The notes beneath the pieces are model-generated. The model did not search any database. It was given only the letters and a program-made list of their open reading frames with translations, and was not told the origin of the DNA. Shown here one piece after another: positions 23,320-33,613 of a stretch of 64,000 nucleotides of DNA. This DNA is from Diadophis punctatus similis (Eukaryota > Chordata > Lepidosauria > Squamata > Dipsadidae): positions 44,332,278 to 44,396,277 of the forward strand of contig JALIGW010000002.1 of assembly GCA_023053685.1 (NCBI GenBank), read 5' to 3'. Numbering within the stretch: position 1 is the first letter of the stretch; each line of letters opens with the position of its first letter. The position numbers and the translations under genes are program-made.

Positions 23320-23971
23320 GCCTCTAGTTAAAGTTCTTTTAAATTTCTTTTAAAATTCTATCAAATTCCAAAGCCAGATAGAATTTTATTTTTAAAAAAT
23401 TGTCAGTTATTATTTAATCCAGAATCGGGAGACAGAGAGAGTAAAGCCAACTTTCAAAATCAAAAATTTCCATAAGAAAAAAAGCTGCTAGGGAAACGAA
23501 AGTTACTTTCACTTCTCCTCCCACTTTCTCCGATCGCCATGTTGTAGCCTAATAACTGTTACTTAGTTTCTTCCGAAGTGAAAATCAGCAGTGGAGTTGA
23601 AAGAAAAAAAAATCTGTACTTGCCCTTTAAAATCCTGTCTCTCTCTGTCTGCTTGTTTAAACAATTAAGTAGTTGTAATCCCATTCACGAAGCAGCGGGT
23701 GGTCACAGCATCTTGCTCCGCAAAAGCGGAGGTTTCCAAGTCCCCGGAGCAAGAGACAGGCTGGCTGGGGAGCCCTCACCTTTCGCGCCCCTAGCTGACA
23801 CTTGGGGCACTAGGGGGGGCTCTACCCCACCTGTCCGGCTCTCATCTCTCCCCTTTGCCCGGGGCAGAGACTTTCAAGCCGCCAGACAGCTGTTCTGGCG
23901 GCTTTAACGGGGAAAAGGAAAGGCGCTCAACAAGGAGCGTCCGCGATGCAGCGATCCGGAACCGGAAGTCC
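23320..23971 (-). promoter_or_regulatory. L1 5' UTR, likely internal promoter
   Basis: The outer 300 bp is GC- and CpG-rich (GACTTCCGGTTCCGGATCGC at its very start on the minus strand, with an ETS-like CTTCCGG), unlike the AT-rich surroundings. Because the element reaches to its left target duplication with this block in place, it appears full-length at the 5' end. Promoter function is inferred from L1 biology. Confidence 0.6.
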
Positions 23972-23984
23972 AGGTGCTGATACT

Positions 23985-25117
23985 TGAGTGCCAATTTAAA
24001 TGTCCCAGGCGGCCCAAAGACTCTTTAGCCGACCGAACGGCTTGTTCAGCCAAGCTGTTGGCAGCCGGGTGTGCTGGCGGTGTGGTGGCATGGTGAACCC
24101 TTAGCTGTGCCAAAAGACCTGGAAGGTAGCAGAAGTGAACTGTGGGCCACTGTCTGTTACTAGGGTGTCAGGCAGGCCATGAGTTGCAAACAGGGCATCC
24201 AGAACCTTAATGATGGCCTCAGAAGAAGTAGTGGGCATACGTGCCAACTCAACCCACTTCGACTAGGCGTCCACAAGCACCAGAAACATCTGGCTATGGA
24301 ATGGGCCAGCCAAATTGAGGTGGAGCCTGGACCAGGGGGATTTAGGGGTCTCCCAATCAAGGGTGGGGGTTGCTGGTGGGGCTGGCCTAGACTGCTGGCA
24401 AACCTGGCATTTCACTACCCAGGCCTCAATCTATTGGTCCATTTTGGGCCACCAGGCATAGCTGCGCCCTAGAGACTTCATGTGAACTATGCCGGGGTAT
24501 GCCCTGTGTAAGCAGTGGAGTATGGAGTCCCTGAGACCCAGGAGCACTACAACCCTATGGCCCCACAGTAGGCATCCCTTCATGACTGTTAACTCATGTT
24601 GTCAGTTAAAATTGGGCTGAAACTCCGGGGCTGGGGGCACTGGGGGCCAGCCCCTGCATACCCAGTCTAAGACCTGCAAGATTAGGGGGTCTGTGCCAGA
24701 TTGAGAAGCAATGTGGGCATTTGTAACTGGGCCTTGGAGTTCATCTACAAGTAAGACAACCAATGCTGGAGCAGGGTCCTCAAGGGGGAGGGGCAAGGGG
24801 CAGCGGCTAAGGACATCTGCATGGCCTATCTGTCGGCCAGGGCAGAGTGCAGCTGGTAAGAGTACGAGGCAAGAAACTCCAGCCACCGGGACATGAGGGG
24901 CGAGACAATGTGTGGGCTCTGTCTGTTGTTGGCCATTAACCCTAGGAGAGGTTGGTGGTCAGTGACCAAGTGAAAGAACCTACCATAAAGGTAGTCGTGA
25001 AATTTACGGATGCCAGTGACACAAGCAAGGGCCTCTCTATCCAGCTGGCTATAATTATGTTCAGCCAGGGAAAGAGTGCAAGAGTAGTAAGCCAGGGGGG
25101 CCTCAGAGCCATTGGGT
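23985..25117 (-). pseudogene. Gypsy RNase H and integrase fragments
   Basis: Minus-strand frames with stops give, in order, the RNase H motif LVTDHQPLLGLMANN (about 24970), the GHADVLSRCPLPL end of RNase H (about 24840), the zinc-binding and core integrase segment (CQVCQQSRPAPP, near 24390) and HPAANSLAEQAVRSAKESLG (about 24060), the conserved integrase stretch after the catalytic Asp. Several frameshifts and stops make it non-functional. Confidence 0.8.
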
Positions 25118-25122
25118 AAGAC

Positions 25123-25260
<138 letters not shown>

Positions 25261-25654
25261 TTATTTGGTTTTCTTATATGCTGCCCAACTCCCGAAGGAC
25301 TCAGGGCGGCGTACAACAGAAAAAAATACAAGAATAACCAATTTATAAATATTACTTAAAAACAAATATAAAAATTAAAAACACAATATTAAAATCGTCC
25401 AACAACCATTCAGCAACCATACATACTTGGGGGTGAGCTCGAGTGGACTAAGCTCTACTCCCAGCCTGCAGGAAAAGCCATGTCTTAACGGTTTTTCGGA
25501 AGGCCAGCAGGGTGGGGATGGTTCGGGTCTCTGGGGGAAGTTGGTTCCAGAGCGCGGGGCCAGCCACAGAGAAGGCTCTCCCCCTAGGGCCCGCCAGCCG
25601 GCATTGCTTGGCCGACGGGACCTAGAGGAGGCCAACTCTGTGGGCTCTAACCGG

Positions 25655-26688
25655 TCAAAGGGAAGTATGAGGCAGAATGCGGTCCCGGAGATAGCCTGGT
25701 CCTAAGCCATGAAGGGCTTTAAAGATGGTGATCAACACCTTGAATTGGACCCGGAGACCGATGGGCAACCAATGCAGCTGGCGGAGTATAGGTGTCACGT
25801 GGGTGTACCTTGGCACACCCACCACAGCACGCGCAGCCGCATTTTGCACCAACTGAAGTCTTCGGATACTCTTCAAGGGTAGCCCCATATAGAGCGCGTT
25901 GCAGTAGTCCAAGCGAGAGGTGACAAGGGCATGAGTGACTGTGAGTAGAGCCTCCTTCTCCAAGTATGGCCGCAACTGGTGCACCAGGCGGACCTGTGCA
26001 AAGGTCCCCCTAGCCACAGCAGAAAGATGATGATCCAATTTTAGCTGTGGATCTAGGAGGAACCCCAAGTTGCGGACCTGATCCGAGGGGGTCAGTTTCG
26101 CTCCCTCAAAAACCAAGGAGGGACAGTTGTCGTAGTCCTTAGGAGGCAGTATCCAAAGCCACTCAGTCTTGTCGGGATTAAGTCTGAGTGTGTTCCTCCC
26201 CATCCAGATCTTAATGTCGTCCAGGCACCGGCACATTACATCAACTGCCTCACTGAAGTCAGACGGGGTGGTGATGTACAGCTGGGTGTCATCAGCATAC
26301 TGGTGGAAACACACCCCATGTCTGCTGATGATCTCCCACAGCGGCTTCATGTAAATGTTAAACAGGATGGGTGAGAGAACCGACCCCTGAGGCACCCCAC
26401 ATAATAGGGGCCTAGGGGACAATCTCTGCCCTCCTGCTAACACCGACTGCATCCTATCGGCGAGATAAGAGAAGAACCACTGCAAAACGGTGCCTCCCAC
26501 TCCCAACTCGCCGAGACGATGCAGAAAGATACCATGGTCGATGGTATCGAAAGCCGCTGAGAGGTCAAGTAGCACCAGGATGGAGGAATTCCCCCCATCC
26601 CGGGCCCGCCAGAGATCATCCATCAGAGCGACCAAGGCAGTTTCTGTACTGTAGCCACGCCTGAAACCTGACTGGTAAGGATCTAGAT
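25655..26688 (-). pseudogene. L2 reverse transcriptase fragment
   Basis: From residue YQSGFRRGYSTETALVAL the frame runs open to the 3' end: LVLLDLSAAFDTIDHG (first catalytic Asp), GVPQGSVLSPILFNIYMKPL, catalytic QYADDTQLY (YADD codons at 26299-26288), LNPDKTEWLW, then LDYCNALYMGLP and HVTPILRQLHWLPI. The RT N-terminal third continues on the far side of the hAT at 27231-27512 (LKNYRPVSNLPFLGKVVEKV). The upstream endonuclease is missing. Apart from the hAT break, the sequence is well preserved. Confidence 0.9.
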
Positions 26689-27222
26689 CCATGGTGGCGA
26701 ACCTATGGCACGCGTGCCAGATGTGGCACGCGGAGCCATAGAAGCCGGCACGCGAGGGTTTCTCACTGGCAAACCGGAAGTGCAAAAACCGCACTTCCGG
26801 TTTGCCGGTGTGCTGTTTTTTGCACTCCGGAGGGTTCAGGGAAGCTCCCTGAAGCTCCAGAATGCAAAAAACTACAAAACGGACAAAACGGAAGTGCACT
26901 TTTCCGCACTTCCGGTTTGTCCGTTTTGTAGTTTTTTGCATTCGGGAGCTTCAGGGAGCTTCCCTGAACCCTCCGGAGTGCAAAAAACAGCATACCGGCA
27001 AACCGGAAGTGCGTTTTTTCACACTTCCGGTTTGCCGGTTTCGTGGTCCCAGGCTCCGGTAAGCCTTTGCGCGGGGGTGGGGGGGGTGCGCATGCGCAGG
27101 GGGCAGCATGGGGGGGTGTTGTGCGCATGCGTGGGGGGGAGGGAATGGGTGTGGGCACGCGAGCGCGCGCGAGCGCCCCCCCTCTTTTTGGCAAGCGAGC
27201 CGAAAAAGGTTCGCCACCACTG
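26689..27222 (+). mobile_element. Non-autonomous hAT (CAGTGATGGCGAACC family) in L2
   Basis: Starts (C)CATGGTGGCGAACCT and ends AGGTTCGCCACCACTG, with a perfect duplication ATCTAGAT (26681-26688 and 27223-27230). It holds a long internal palindrome and GC-rich sequence with TGCGCATGCGCA at 27087-27098. No transposase. Other copies: 34968, 40496, 56217, 59911. Confidence 0.93.
26766..27039. repeat. Long inverted repeat (hairpin) inside the hAT
   Basis: The left arm 26766-26897 (GGCAAACCGGAAGTGC ... TTTTTTGCACTCCGGAGGG) is answered by the right arm 26905-27039 (CCCTCCGGAGTGCAAAAAAC ... CACTTCCGGTTTGCCGG) with a 7-base loop. The two arms match at most positions. Confidence 0.85.
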
Positions 27223-27521
27223 ATCTAGATGATCTGTTTCATCCAGAAGTTGCAGAAGCTGAGTAACCACCACCTTCTCCACAACTTTCCCTAAAAAAGG
27301 TAAGTTGGAGACCGGACGATAGTTCTTCAAATCAGCTGGATCCAGGGAAGGCTTCTTCAGGAGGGGTCTCATCACCGCGGCTTTTAACGACTGCGGTTCG
27401 GATCCCTCCCTCAAAGAAGCGGTGACCACCGCCTGGATCCAGCCGCGTGCCACCTCTCTGCTGGCCGAGACCAACCAGGAGGGGCACGGGTCCAATAAAC
27501 AGGTGGAGGTACCCATTGCGT

Positions 27522-28028
27522 GATGACTCAGGACAGCATCCACCCCATATGGGGACGCATCACAGGTTAACAATAAGGGAAGGTTGTCGCTGTATTGAAC
27601 TAAGACAGCCTTGGAGGTGAGCAGATCCTTAACAGCCTGGAAAGCTTTAGCCTCAGAAGGTCCCCAATGCCAGGTAGCCTTAGCATCGAGGAGGCGGTCC
27701 AGGGGTTCCACCACAGAAGCTTTATGTGGGAGGAAAACAGAATAGAAATTAAGCAACCCCAGGAAAGCCTGGAGCTGGGCCCTAGAGGAAGAGGAGGAGC
27801 CAGCTGAATGGCTTCAATCTTGGAGGGGGTGGGATGTATACCCTCAGCATCAATAAGGAACCCCAAGAACTCCACCTTGGGGACTCCAATGCGACATTTG
27901 TCCTTCCGCAACCTAAGGCCAGCTGCCCGGAAACGGAGAAGGACAGCCCATAATTTGCATACAAGGTCAGAGTGGCTGGAGGCGGAGATTAGGACGTCGT
28001 CAAAGTAGGGAACCACCCCCTGCAATCC
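27522..28028 (-). pseudogene. Gypsy RT C-terminal and RNase H N-terminal part
   Basis: Minus strand: PYFDDVLISASSHSDL holds the RT catalytic YFDD (codons 28007-27996), then LRKDKCRIGVPKVEFLGF, a frameshift near 27785, then LLTCDASPYGVDAVLSHH, the RNase H start with its first catalytic Asp. The reading stops where the L2 is inserted. Confidence 0.85.
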
Positions 28029-28148
28029 TTGGAGCTGTCAAACTCTGAGCCAATAACAGGCTCCAATTTCCGACTCGCCGGCTGCTTGCGTCAGAGCCAA
28101 TCAGGCTCGACTAGTAGCCGGCGCAGTCATAACTGTGGGGACTTAACA
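28029..28148 (-). mobile_element. Gypsy 5' LTR remnant joined to pol
   Basis: 120 bp matching the 3' LTR (GGAGCTGTCAAACTCTGAGC; TGTTAAGTCCCCACAGTTA on the minus strand). Its inner half, the primer site, gag and protease are gone; it abuts RT directly. Confidence 0.85.
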
Positions 28149-28988
28149 CTTTACTTACTAATACTCCTGATTTGATGGCTGCCAGCTATGCTCAGATTTT
28201 ATGATAATACAGTATATACAATCTTTTCCCAAGTGTGATAACGGTTTGAGAGAAACTGTTGAGAAATTTTCAAGAATAAATGCAGGTGCAAATGATATTT
28301 ATTTATGTATTTATATCCCACTTTCAAACATCTTTGATTTCAGAGTGTTGGTTTATATTATAGATTTTCCCAAAAACTGTTATGCATGAAATGGGCCTAT
28401 AGTGATTATAATGTTTGAAAGCTGTTTTCCATCCAGTTTAACCTAATTGCATGGAAACTCATCTCACTTGTTGCCAGGACTATGTGGTGTATAATGGAAA
28501 CTGTACATAGAACTAAGTCAAACCATGCTGAAATTTGGTTTCAAACAGAGCTGGCAAGGAGCCCTACCTTGCAGAAATAATTAGGGAGGCTTGCGAGCCA
28601 GACTAGAAGTTAATAGAATTAATAGACTTGTTTGCTGTTGTTTGATGCAGTTACCAACCTTGGGGTTCCTAAAGATTGTTGACCCTTCTTGTGGTGCTAT
28701 TTCAATTTCAAAGTATTGCACTCAAACAACAATTTCATTATTTCTATAAAAATATTGCAAGTTCCTATTATGATGTCATGTGATCAACACTGAGCTCCTG
28801 TCATATACATTCTGGGATATTTTTTATTACATTCAATTAAGCTTAAACTCTCTTGACTCCAAATGAAGGTGATTACCCATCATATTGCTTTCTATTGCAT
28901 GAGGGAGGGTATTCTTATTGTATTCATAAGCAGCCATGCAATTTGAAGTCGTCGTGCAATGGTTAATGCCAATACATTGGTTTTCTTA
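28149..28988. other. Unannotated interval
   Basis: Nothing recognised except a short LINE-tail-like TATTTATTTATGTATTTATA at about 28290. Confidence 0.5.
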
Positions 28989-28996
28989 ATCTAACT

Positions 28997-29128
28997 CAGG
29001 GGTATCAAACTCTCAGCCCGCAGGCCGGAGGCGTCACGTGCTGGCCATGCCCACCCCCAGTTTAGTGAAGGGGGAAAAAGTCACGATATGTCACGTGACG
29101 ACGTGACAACGCGAGTTTGACACCCCTG
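28997..29128. mobile_element. hAT MITE, 132 bp
   Basis: CAGGGGTATCAAACTC and GAGTTTGACACCCCTG are inverted ends; the perfect duplication ATCTAACT flanks them (28989-28996, 29129-29136). The same end type occurs at 51442-51920. Confidence 0.95.
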
Positions 29129-29136
29129 ATCTAACT

Positions 29137-29529
29137 CAATATGCATATGACAGATGAACTCTGTTGCTTAGGCTGCAAATTTGGAGTGTAGCTTATTGTG
29201 CCCGAGTCATTACTGCTGCTCTCAACATTCATCATCACCACAGTTTCTTCCTCTCTCTTTTTAATTTCTCATCTGTTACATCTGCTACAACCTAAGTAGC
29301 GACTACTGTACCATAAGTGGAGAATCACTATTGATTTGATAGGGGAAAGTTTGTTTTTCTAAGAAAGATTTATTCAGCAGGGTGGTCCAAAAAGCGTGTA
29401 CCAGTTTGCTGTAACAGTGTCTGTCATAAGCCTTTGATTCTCCCGCATTAGTCTGAATGTATCTCTGGCAAAAGAACATGTTAGCCTGCTCAGATTGGCC
29501 TGGCATCCACAGATACCAAACCGGCTACA
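29137..29529. other. Unannotated interval
   Basis: No feature recognised. Confidence 0.5.
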
Positions 29530-29533
29530 CTTC

Positions 29534-30107
29534 TGTTGTAAGGAATATCCTTCTGGGTTCAGTTCCAAGTGGGGAAAAAGATACTGGATTCATGAAAGTT
29601 GCTTGGAAAGAAGGTTTAATGGTGGACAGGAGCACATGGCATGAGCCCCTGTACAGAAAAGGTAGCTTACTTGCTTCCAGGTGTGGGTGAAGAGAAAAAG
29701 AGGAAGAGAGATGCTGAGTCCTTTGGTTTTATACTCTCTCTTGGGCCCCTCCCTAACTGTTTTCCTGTTCCTGTATAGAAATGTATCCCATTGGCTCTCA
29801 GACCCCCCAGGGGCATGCTGGGGCAACTCTTGTGGGCTGTCCCAGGCTTGGCTGAATGAAAAGGGCCTTGGGCAAATCCTATTGTGGTTCTGTTATGCAG
29901 AAGACTTTCAGGCTAGGTGAGAGGAATGTGTGAGCTGGGCCCAGTCCTTAATGGCCCATTGTCAAGGGGTGGAGGTTTTTTCCAAGAGGAGTCTTTTGTC
30001 CGCTCACAAGCATGTTTCCAGATGTGTTCCACAGAATATATTCTGCCTTTTAATATCTCCTAGGATATCTCATTTCCTAGGAGAGGGGTGGCTGCTAACT
30101 TCCTACA
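29534..30107 (-). mobile_element. Solo LTR of an endogenous retrovirus
   Basis: On the minus strand it starts TGTAGGAAGTTAGCAGCCAC and ends ...CCTTACAACA, flanked by the 4-bp duplication CTTC (29530-29533 and 30108-30111). A TATA box GTATAAAA (29727-29734, minus) and an ATTAAA signal (29615-29620, minus) sit in U3/R order. Length 574 bp. It aligns end to end with the LTR at 49998-52060 once the insertions there are removed. No internal retroviral sequence is present. Confidence 0.88.
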
Positions 30108-30216
30108 CTTCCAAGGCAAAGTGTTTTCTTTCTCTCTCTCCTATAACATATCCTTAAAATTGTTTTGGTTAAAAATTCTGATACACTTGCTATTCGTGAC
30201 GGATCACTCTTTAAAA

Positions 30217-30342
30217 CAGGGGTCCCCAAACTTGGCAACTTTAAGACTTGTGGACTTCAACTCCCAGAATTCTCCAGCCAGCTGGAGAATTCTGGGAGTT
30301 GAAGTCCACAAGTCTTAAAGTTGCCAAGTTTGAAGACCTCTG
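30217..30342. mobile_element. Palindromic hAT MITE, 126 bp
   Basis: Nearly a perfect hairpin: CTTTAAGACTTGTGGACTTC is mirrored by GAAGTCCACAAGTCTTAAAG around a short centre. A perfect duplication CTTTAAAA flanks it (30209-30216 and 30343-30350). Family members: 50652, 54580, 55461, 62213 and partial copies at 35400, 36198 and 53298. Confidence 0.95.
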
Positions 30343-30350
30343 CTTTAAAA

Positions 30351-31787
30351 CTTTATGCCATATGTCTCATTACTGCCCTGCTGAGTAGAGAGAAAAAAAC
30401 AAGTTTGCTCCACAATGCAATTTTCTGGTTTATTCCCTGTTTCTATTTTTTCTGCACCCTCCCTTTGTAATTAATTGCATTCTTCTGTGTTTTTTTTTCA
30501 TTTGTAATTTGTCCTTGTGTATTTTTGGTAATTAGTATGACTTTTAAAATATGAGTTTTCACATTGTTTTTAAACTTGCAATTAAATAAATAAATGGCTT
30601 CACAATGTAATGCCATCTTAAATCCTGCTATAGGTTAGCCATTATCATCACTGAATAAAAAGCATCCCAAATTCAAGATGATTCAGGTTGGCTGCCAGGA
30701 GGTTCCAAAGGAGGTACCGATATAATAATCTCACAGTGAATGAAAACAGACTTTTGGAGTTTTTCTTATATAAGCTTCTTCTCTAGTTTATATGCTTATT
30801 GCATAATTTCCTCATCTCTTTAGAGGGTTTGTTCTGTAGAATTTATCTTATATAAATTCTAATTTATATTCCAATTTTCCTAGTCTAATTAAATAACAGT
30901 TCAATTTTATAACATGATATAGATAGTTCACAATGCTGTGACCAAGAGTAGGGTCTTCTTCTGATAGATACCCAGTTATGAAACTCTGTCCTGAAATATG
31001 TTTTTCACTGCCTCATTTTCTTTCACCTGTTACCCCCAGATATTTATGGAATAGTTTTTTTAAAAAAAGATGATCTTGCTTTATTGGGATAGCTTTATTT
31101 AAAGTTATTGTTACTATTCTCATATAAATTGCCTCCGCTTCCTTGAAGGGAATAGCAATATAAAGGGAAAAAACAAAGTAAAAATAGTTTTATGAACAGT
31201 ATAAGGGCTGTACGGTATGTGTTAATGAACCATTTTCCCCCCTCTCATTTCGTGCCTGCACATTTCCGATTTTTGTGATACAGTTCTCCAATAAAAGGAA
31301 TACAGTTATTTTAAACACGTTTAACATTGTTTTTCCTCCAGTAATCCGAGAATGATTTGTAACAATAATAATCAAGGCCGAATAAAAGGCATTCAGACAA
31401 CATAATACAAATGCTCTGTAGCAATCAGAGGTAAATGTCAGATGGAACACAGATCACGGCAAAAAGAGTGTCTTAAATTGTTAATAAAATATTGAAATTT
31501 AATTTTAACCATATCCAGTCTATGATAATCTGGATTATCAATATATGGCACTAAATTTTAAACTTTCTGCCACCTAGTGGTTGAGTATCACTTATTGCAG
31601 GATTACCAAATTGCAAAGGATTCAATTAAAACTCAAATTTTGAGGGGTGGGAGCTGCCTTCTCAAGGGCAGCCTAATGCAATGCTACATTTGGAAGTAAG
31701 TCTGACTAGGCAAAGAACTTTAGATTGTGGGCAGCAGCAAGATTTCACTAAATTATCAGCCTCCACTCCTCTGCTCACAACAGAATA
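30351..31787. other. Unannotated AT-rich interval
   Basis: No feature recognised. Confidence 0.5.
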
Positions 31788-32042
31788 CCCTATACCAGTG
31801 GTCCCCAACCTTTTTATTGCCGTGGACCGGTCAACGTTTGATAATTTTTCCGCGGCCCACTGGGGGGGGGGTTGCGGCGTCGCGTTGATTATTACCCGTA
31901 TGTTCCGGCGTATAAGACGACTGGGCGTATAAGACGACCCCCAACTTTTCCAGTTCAAATATAGAGTTTGGGATATACTCGCCGTATAAGACTACCCTTC
32001 CTACTATCTTTCTTTTTCTTTCTGTCTTTCTTCCTTCCTAAC

Positions 32043-32043
<1 letters not shown>

Positions 32044-32130
<87 letters not shown>

Positions 32131-32153
32131 TCCTTCCTTCCTTCCTTCCTACC

Positions 32154-32214
<61 letters not shown>

Positions 32215-32280
32215 TTTCTTCTTTCTTCCTTCTTCTTCCTTCCTTCCTTCCTTCCTTCCTTCCTTCCTTCCTTCCTTTTC
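32044..32280. repeat. Compound pyrimidine microsatellite
   Basis: Successive (CTTT)n, (CTGT)n, (CTTC)n, (CTTT)n and (CTTC)n tracts, almost all C and T on the + strand. Open frames of F-L-S or K-E-R repeats are artefacts. Confidence 0.95.
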
Positions 32281-32648
32281 ACACTTTATTGCATACTTTC
32301 CTACAAGTAAGAATCCATCTGATGCCTTTTCTATGTATTTTATGACAAAGAACCAATAACAGGAACCCTTTTCTTCTACCTTGGATTTTTTAATTTCTTC
32401 ACAATTGCAAGCTTTGTGATAGACAATTAGGCAACATATGCCTTGTACTGTGAAAACTACTTTGCTCTCTGTAGAACAAATGAAGAAACTTTCTGGCAAC
32501 CCTCCAATATTGTCCAATAGGGACAATGGGATATTGAGAGAATCCCTGTGTTTGTGCTGTTTAATTTGTTGCTGCTGTAGCAGCTTCCTTGCTCCAAAGT
32601 GATATTTGTCTTTGAGTTGGTGGTTTCCATCATAGCATTGGTAATGAT

Positions 32649-32717
<69 letters not shown>

Positions 32718-32727
32718 TTTCTTTCTT

Positions 32728-32758
<31 letters not shown>

Positions 32759-32786
32759 CTTTCCTTCCTTCTTTCTTTCTCTTCCA
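32649..32786. repeat. (CTTT)n-(CT)n microsatellite
   Basis: (TTTC)n changes to (CT)n at about 32729-32752 and back to CTTT/CCTT. Confidence 0.95.
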
Positions 32787-32810
32787 GGACGCCAAGTGCG
32801 GGGAACCGCA

Positions 32811-33374
32811 CCAAGCGAGGTAGGTGGGTGGGTTGCTCCCCTCCCCTCCCCTCGGAGGAAGAAGGAGCCTCTGTCACTGTCTCTCGCGGGGCTCCAGCTA
32901 CCCGACTGAGTCCCCGACCGCGGCGCTGGCAGGGTTAAAGTGCATGGGAGGGAAGGAGAGCGCGCGCTACCGCTGCCGTGCTGCTTTCGCTGCTCCGATA
33001 TTTCTTCGGTGGGCGCGCGCGGGAGGAACCGCTGAGCAGAGGCACCCGGCAGCTTAAGGCAAGAGGCGGGCGGGAGACGCGGGCAGGAACCTGCCCCGAT
33101 GCCACCACTTCTGGCATCCCCGTGCCTCTCACCCCGCTCGCCGGGTGCCTCTGCTCAGCGGTTCCTCCCGCGCGCGCCCACCGAAGAAATATCGGAGCAG
33201 CGAAAGCAGCAGTGGCGGCGGTAGCGCGCGCTCTCCTTCCCTCCCATGCACTTTAACCCTGCCAGCGCGGCGGTCGGGGACTCAGTCGGGTGGCTGCAGT
33301 CCCGTGAGAGACAGTGACAGAGGCTCCTTCTTCCTCCGAGGGGAGGGGAGGGGAGCAACCCACCCACCGCTTGG
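32811..33374. repeat. GC-rich inverted repeat, arms about 240 bp
   Basis: The left arm 32811-33050 (GGTGGGTGGGTTGCTCCCCT ... GCTGAGCAGAGGCACCCGGC) is repeated in reverse complement at 33140-33374 (GCCGGGTGCCTCTGCTCAGC ... GGGGAGCAACCCACCCACC), separated by about 90 bp. Differences are few and include CAG/CCG triplet changes near 32980 and 33208. CpG-rich, unlike the surroundings. Confidence 0.9.
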
Positions 33375-33613
33375 CTGGAGAACGGCGGGGATGTGGCCAC
33401 GGCCGTTTTTCAGCTCCCCCCGGCTCGGAATTTTCAGTACCCGGCGTATAAGACGACCCCCGACTTTTGAGAAGATTTTCAAGGGGTAAAAAGTCGTTTT
33501 ATACGCTGGCACATACGGTAGCAGGGCGGCCCGGTACCATTTGTTCTGCGGCCCGGTACCGGGCCGCGGACCGGGGGTTGGGGACCACTGCCCTATACCA
33601 CCAGGCTTGAATT

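Larger units (their letters stand above)
21321..23971 (-). mobile_element. L1 retrotransposon lacking ORF2 (HAL1-like structure)
   Basis: Flanked by a perfect 13-bp duplication AGGTGCTGATACT (21308-21320 and 23972-23984) and ending, on the minus strand, in a 21-base poly(A) (T run 21321-21341): a textbook target-primed insertion. Order on the minus strand: GC-rich 5' UTR (23971-23320), ORF1 (23319-22162), about 800 bp of AT-rich 3' sequence with a G-rich tract, poly(A). The 3.8-kb ORF2 is absent. It interrupts the gypsy integrase. Confidence 0.92.
31895..33518. mobile_element. Mariner-type non-autonomous element, 1.6 kb
   Basis: Starts CCCGTATGTTCCGGCGTATA and ends with the complement of CCGTATGTGCCAGCGTATAA, each next to TA (31893-31894, 33519-33520). 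GTATAAGACGACCC recurs near both ends. The interior is two pyrimidine microsatellites plus a large GC-rich inverted repeat; no transposase. Confidence 0.8.
31796..33590. mobile_element. hAT MITE split by a mariner-type element
   Basis: CAGTGGTCCCCAACC and GGTTGGGGACCACTG are perfect inverted ends with the duplication CCCTATAC (31788-31795, 33591-33598). Without the nested element the hAT would be only about 170 bp. Its interior has CGGCCC-rich palindromic sequence (GGCCCGGTACCGGGCCGC). Confidence 0.93.

Noticed and set aside
26689..26941. N-terminal extension of the L2 RT frame at 25655-26941
   Set aside because: This part is hAT sequence; the fusion is caused by the insertion.
31968..32877. 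Frames rich in F/L/S or K/E/R
   Set aside because: Translations of pyrimidine or purine microsatellites.
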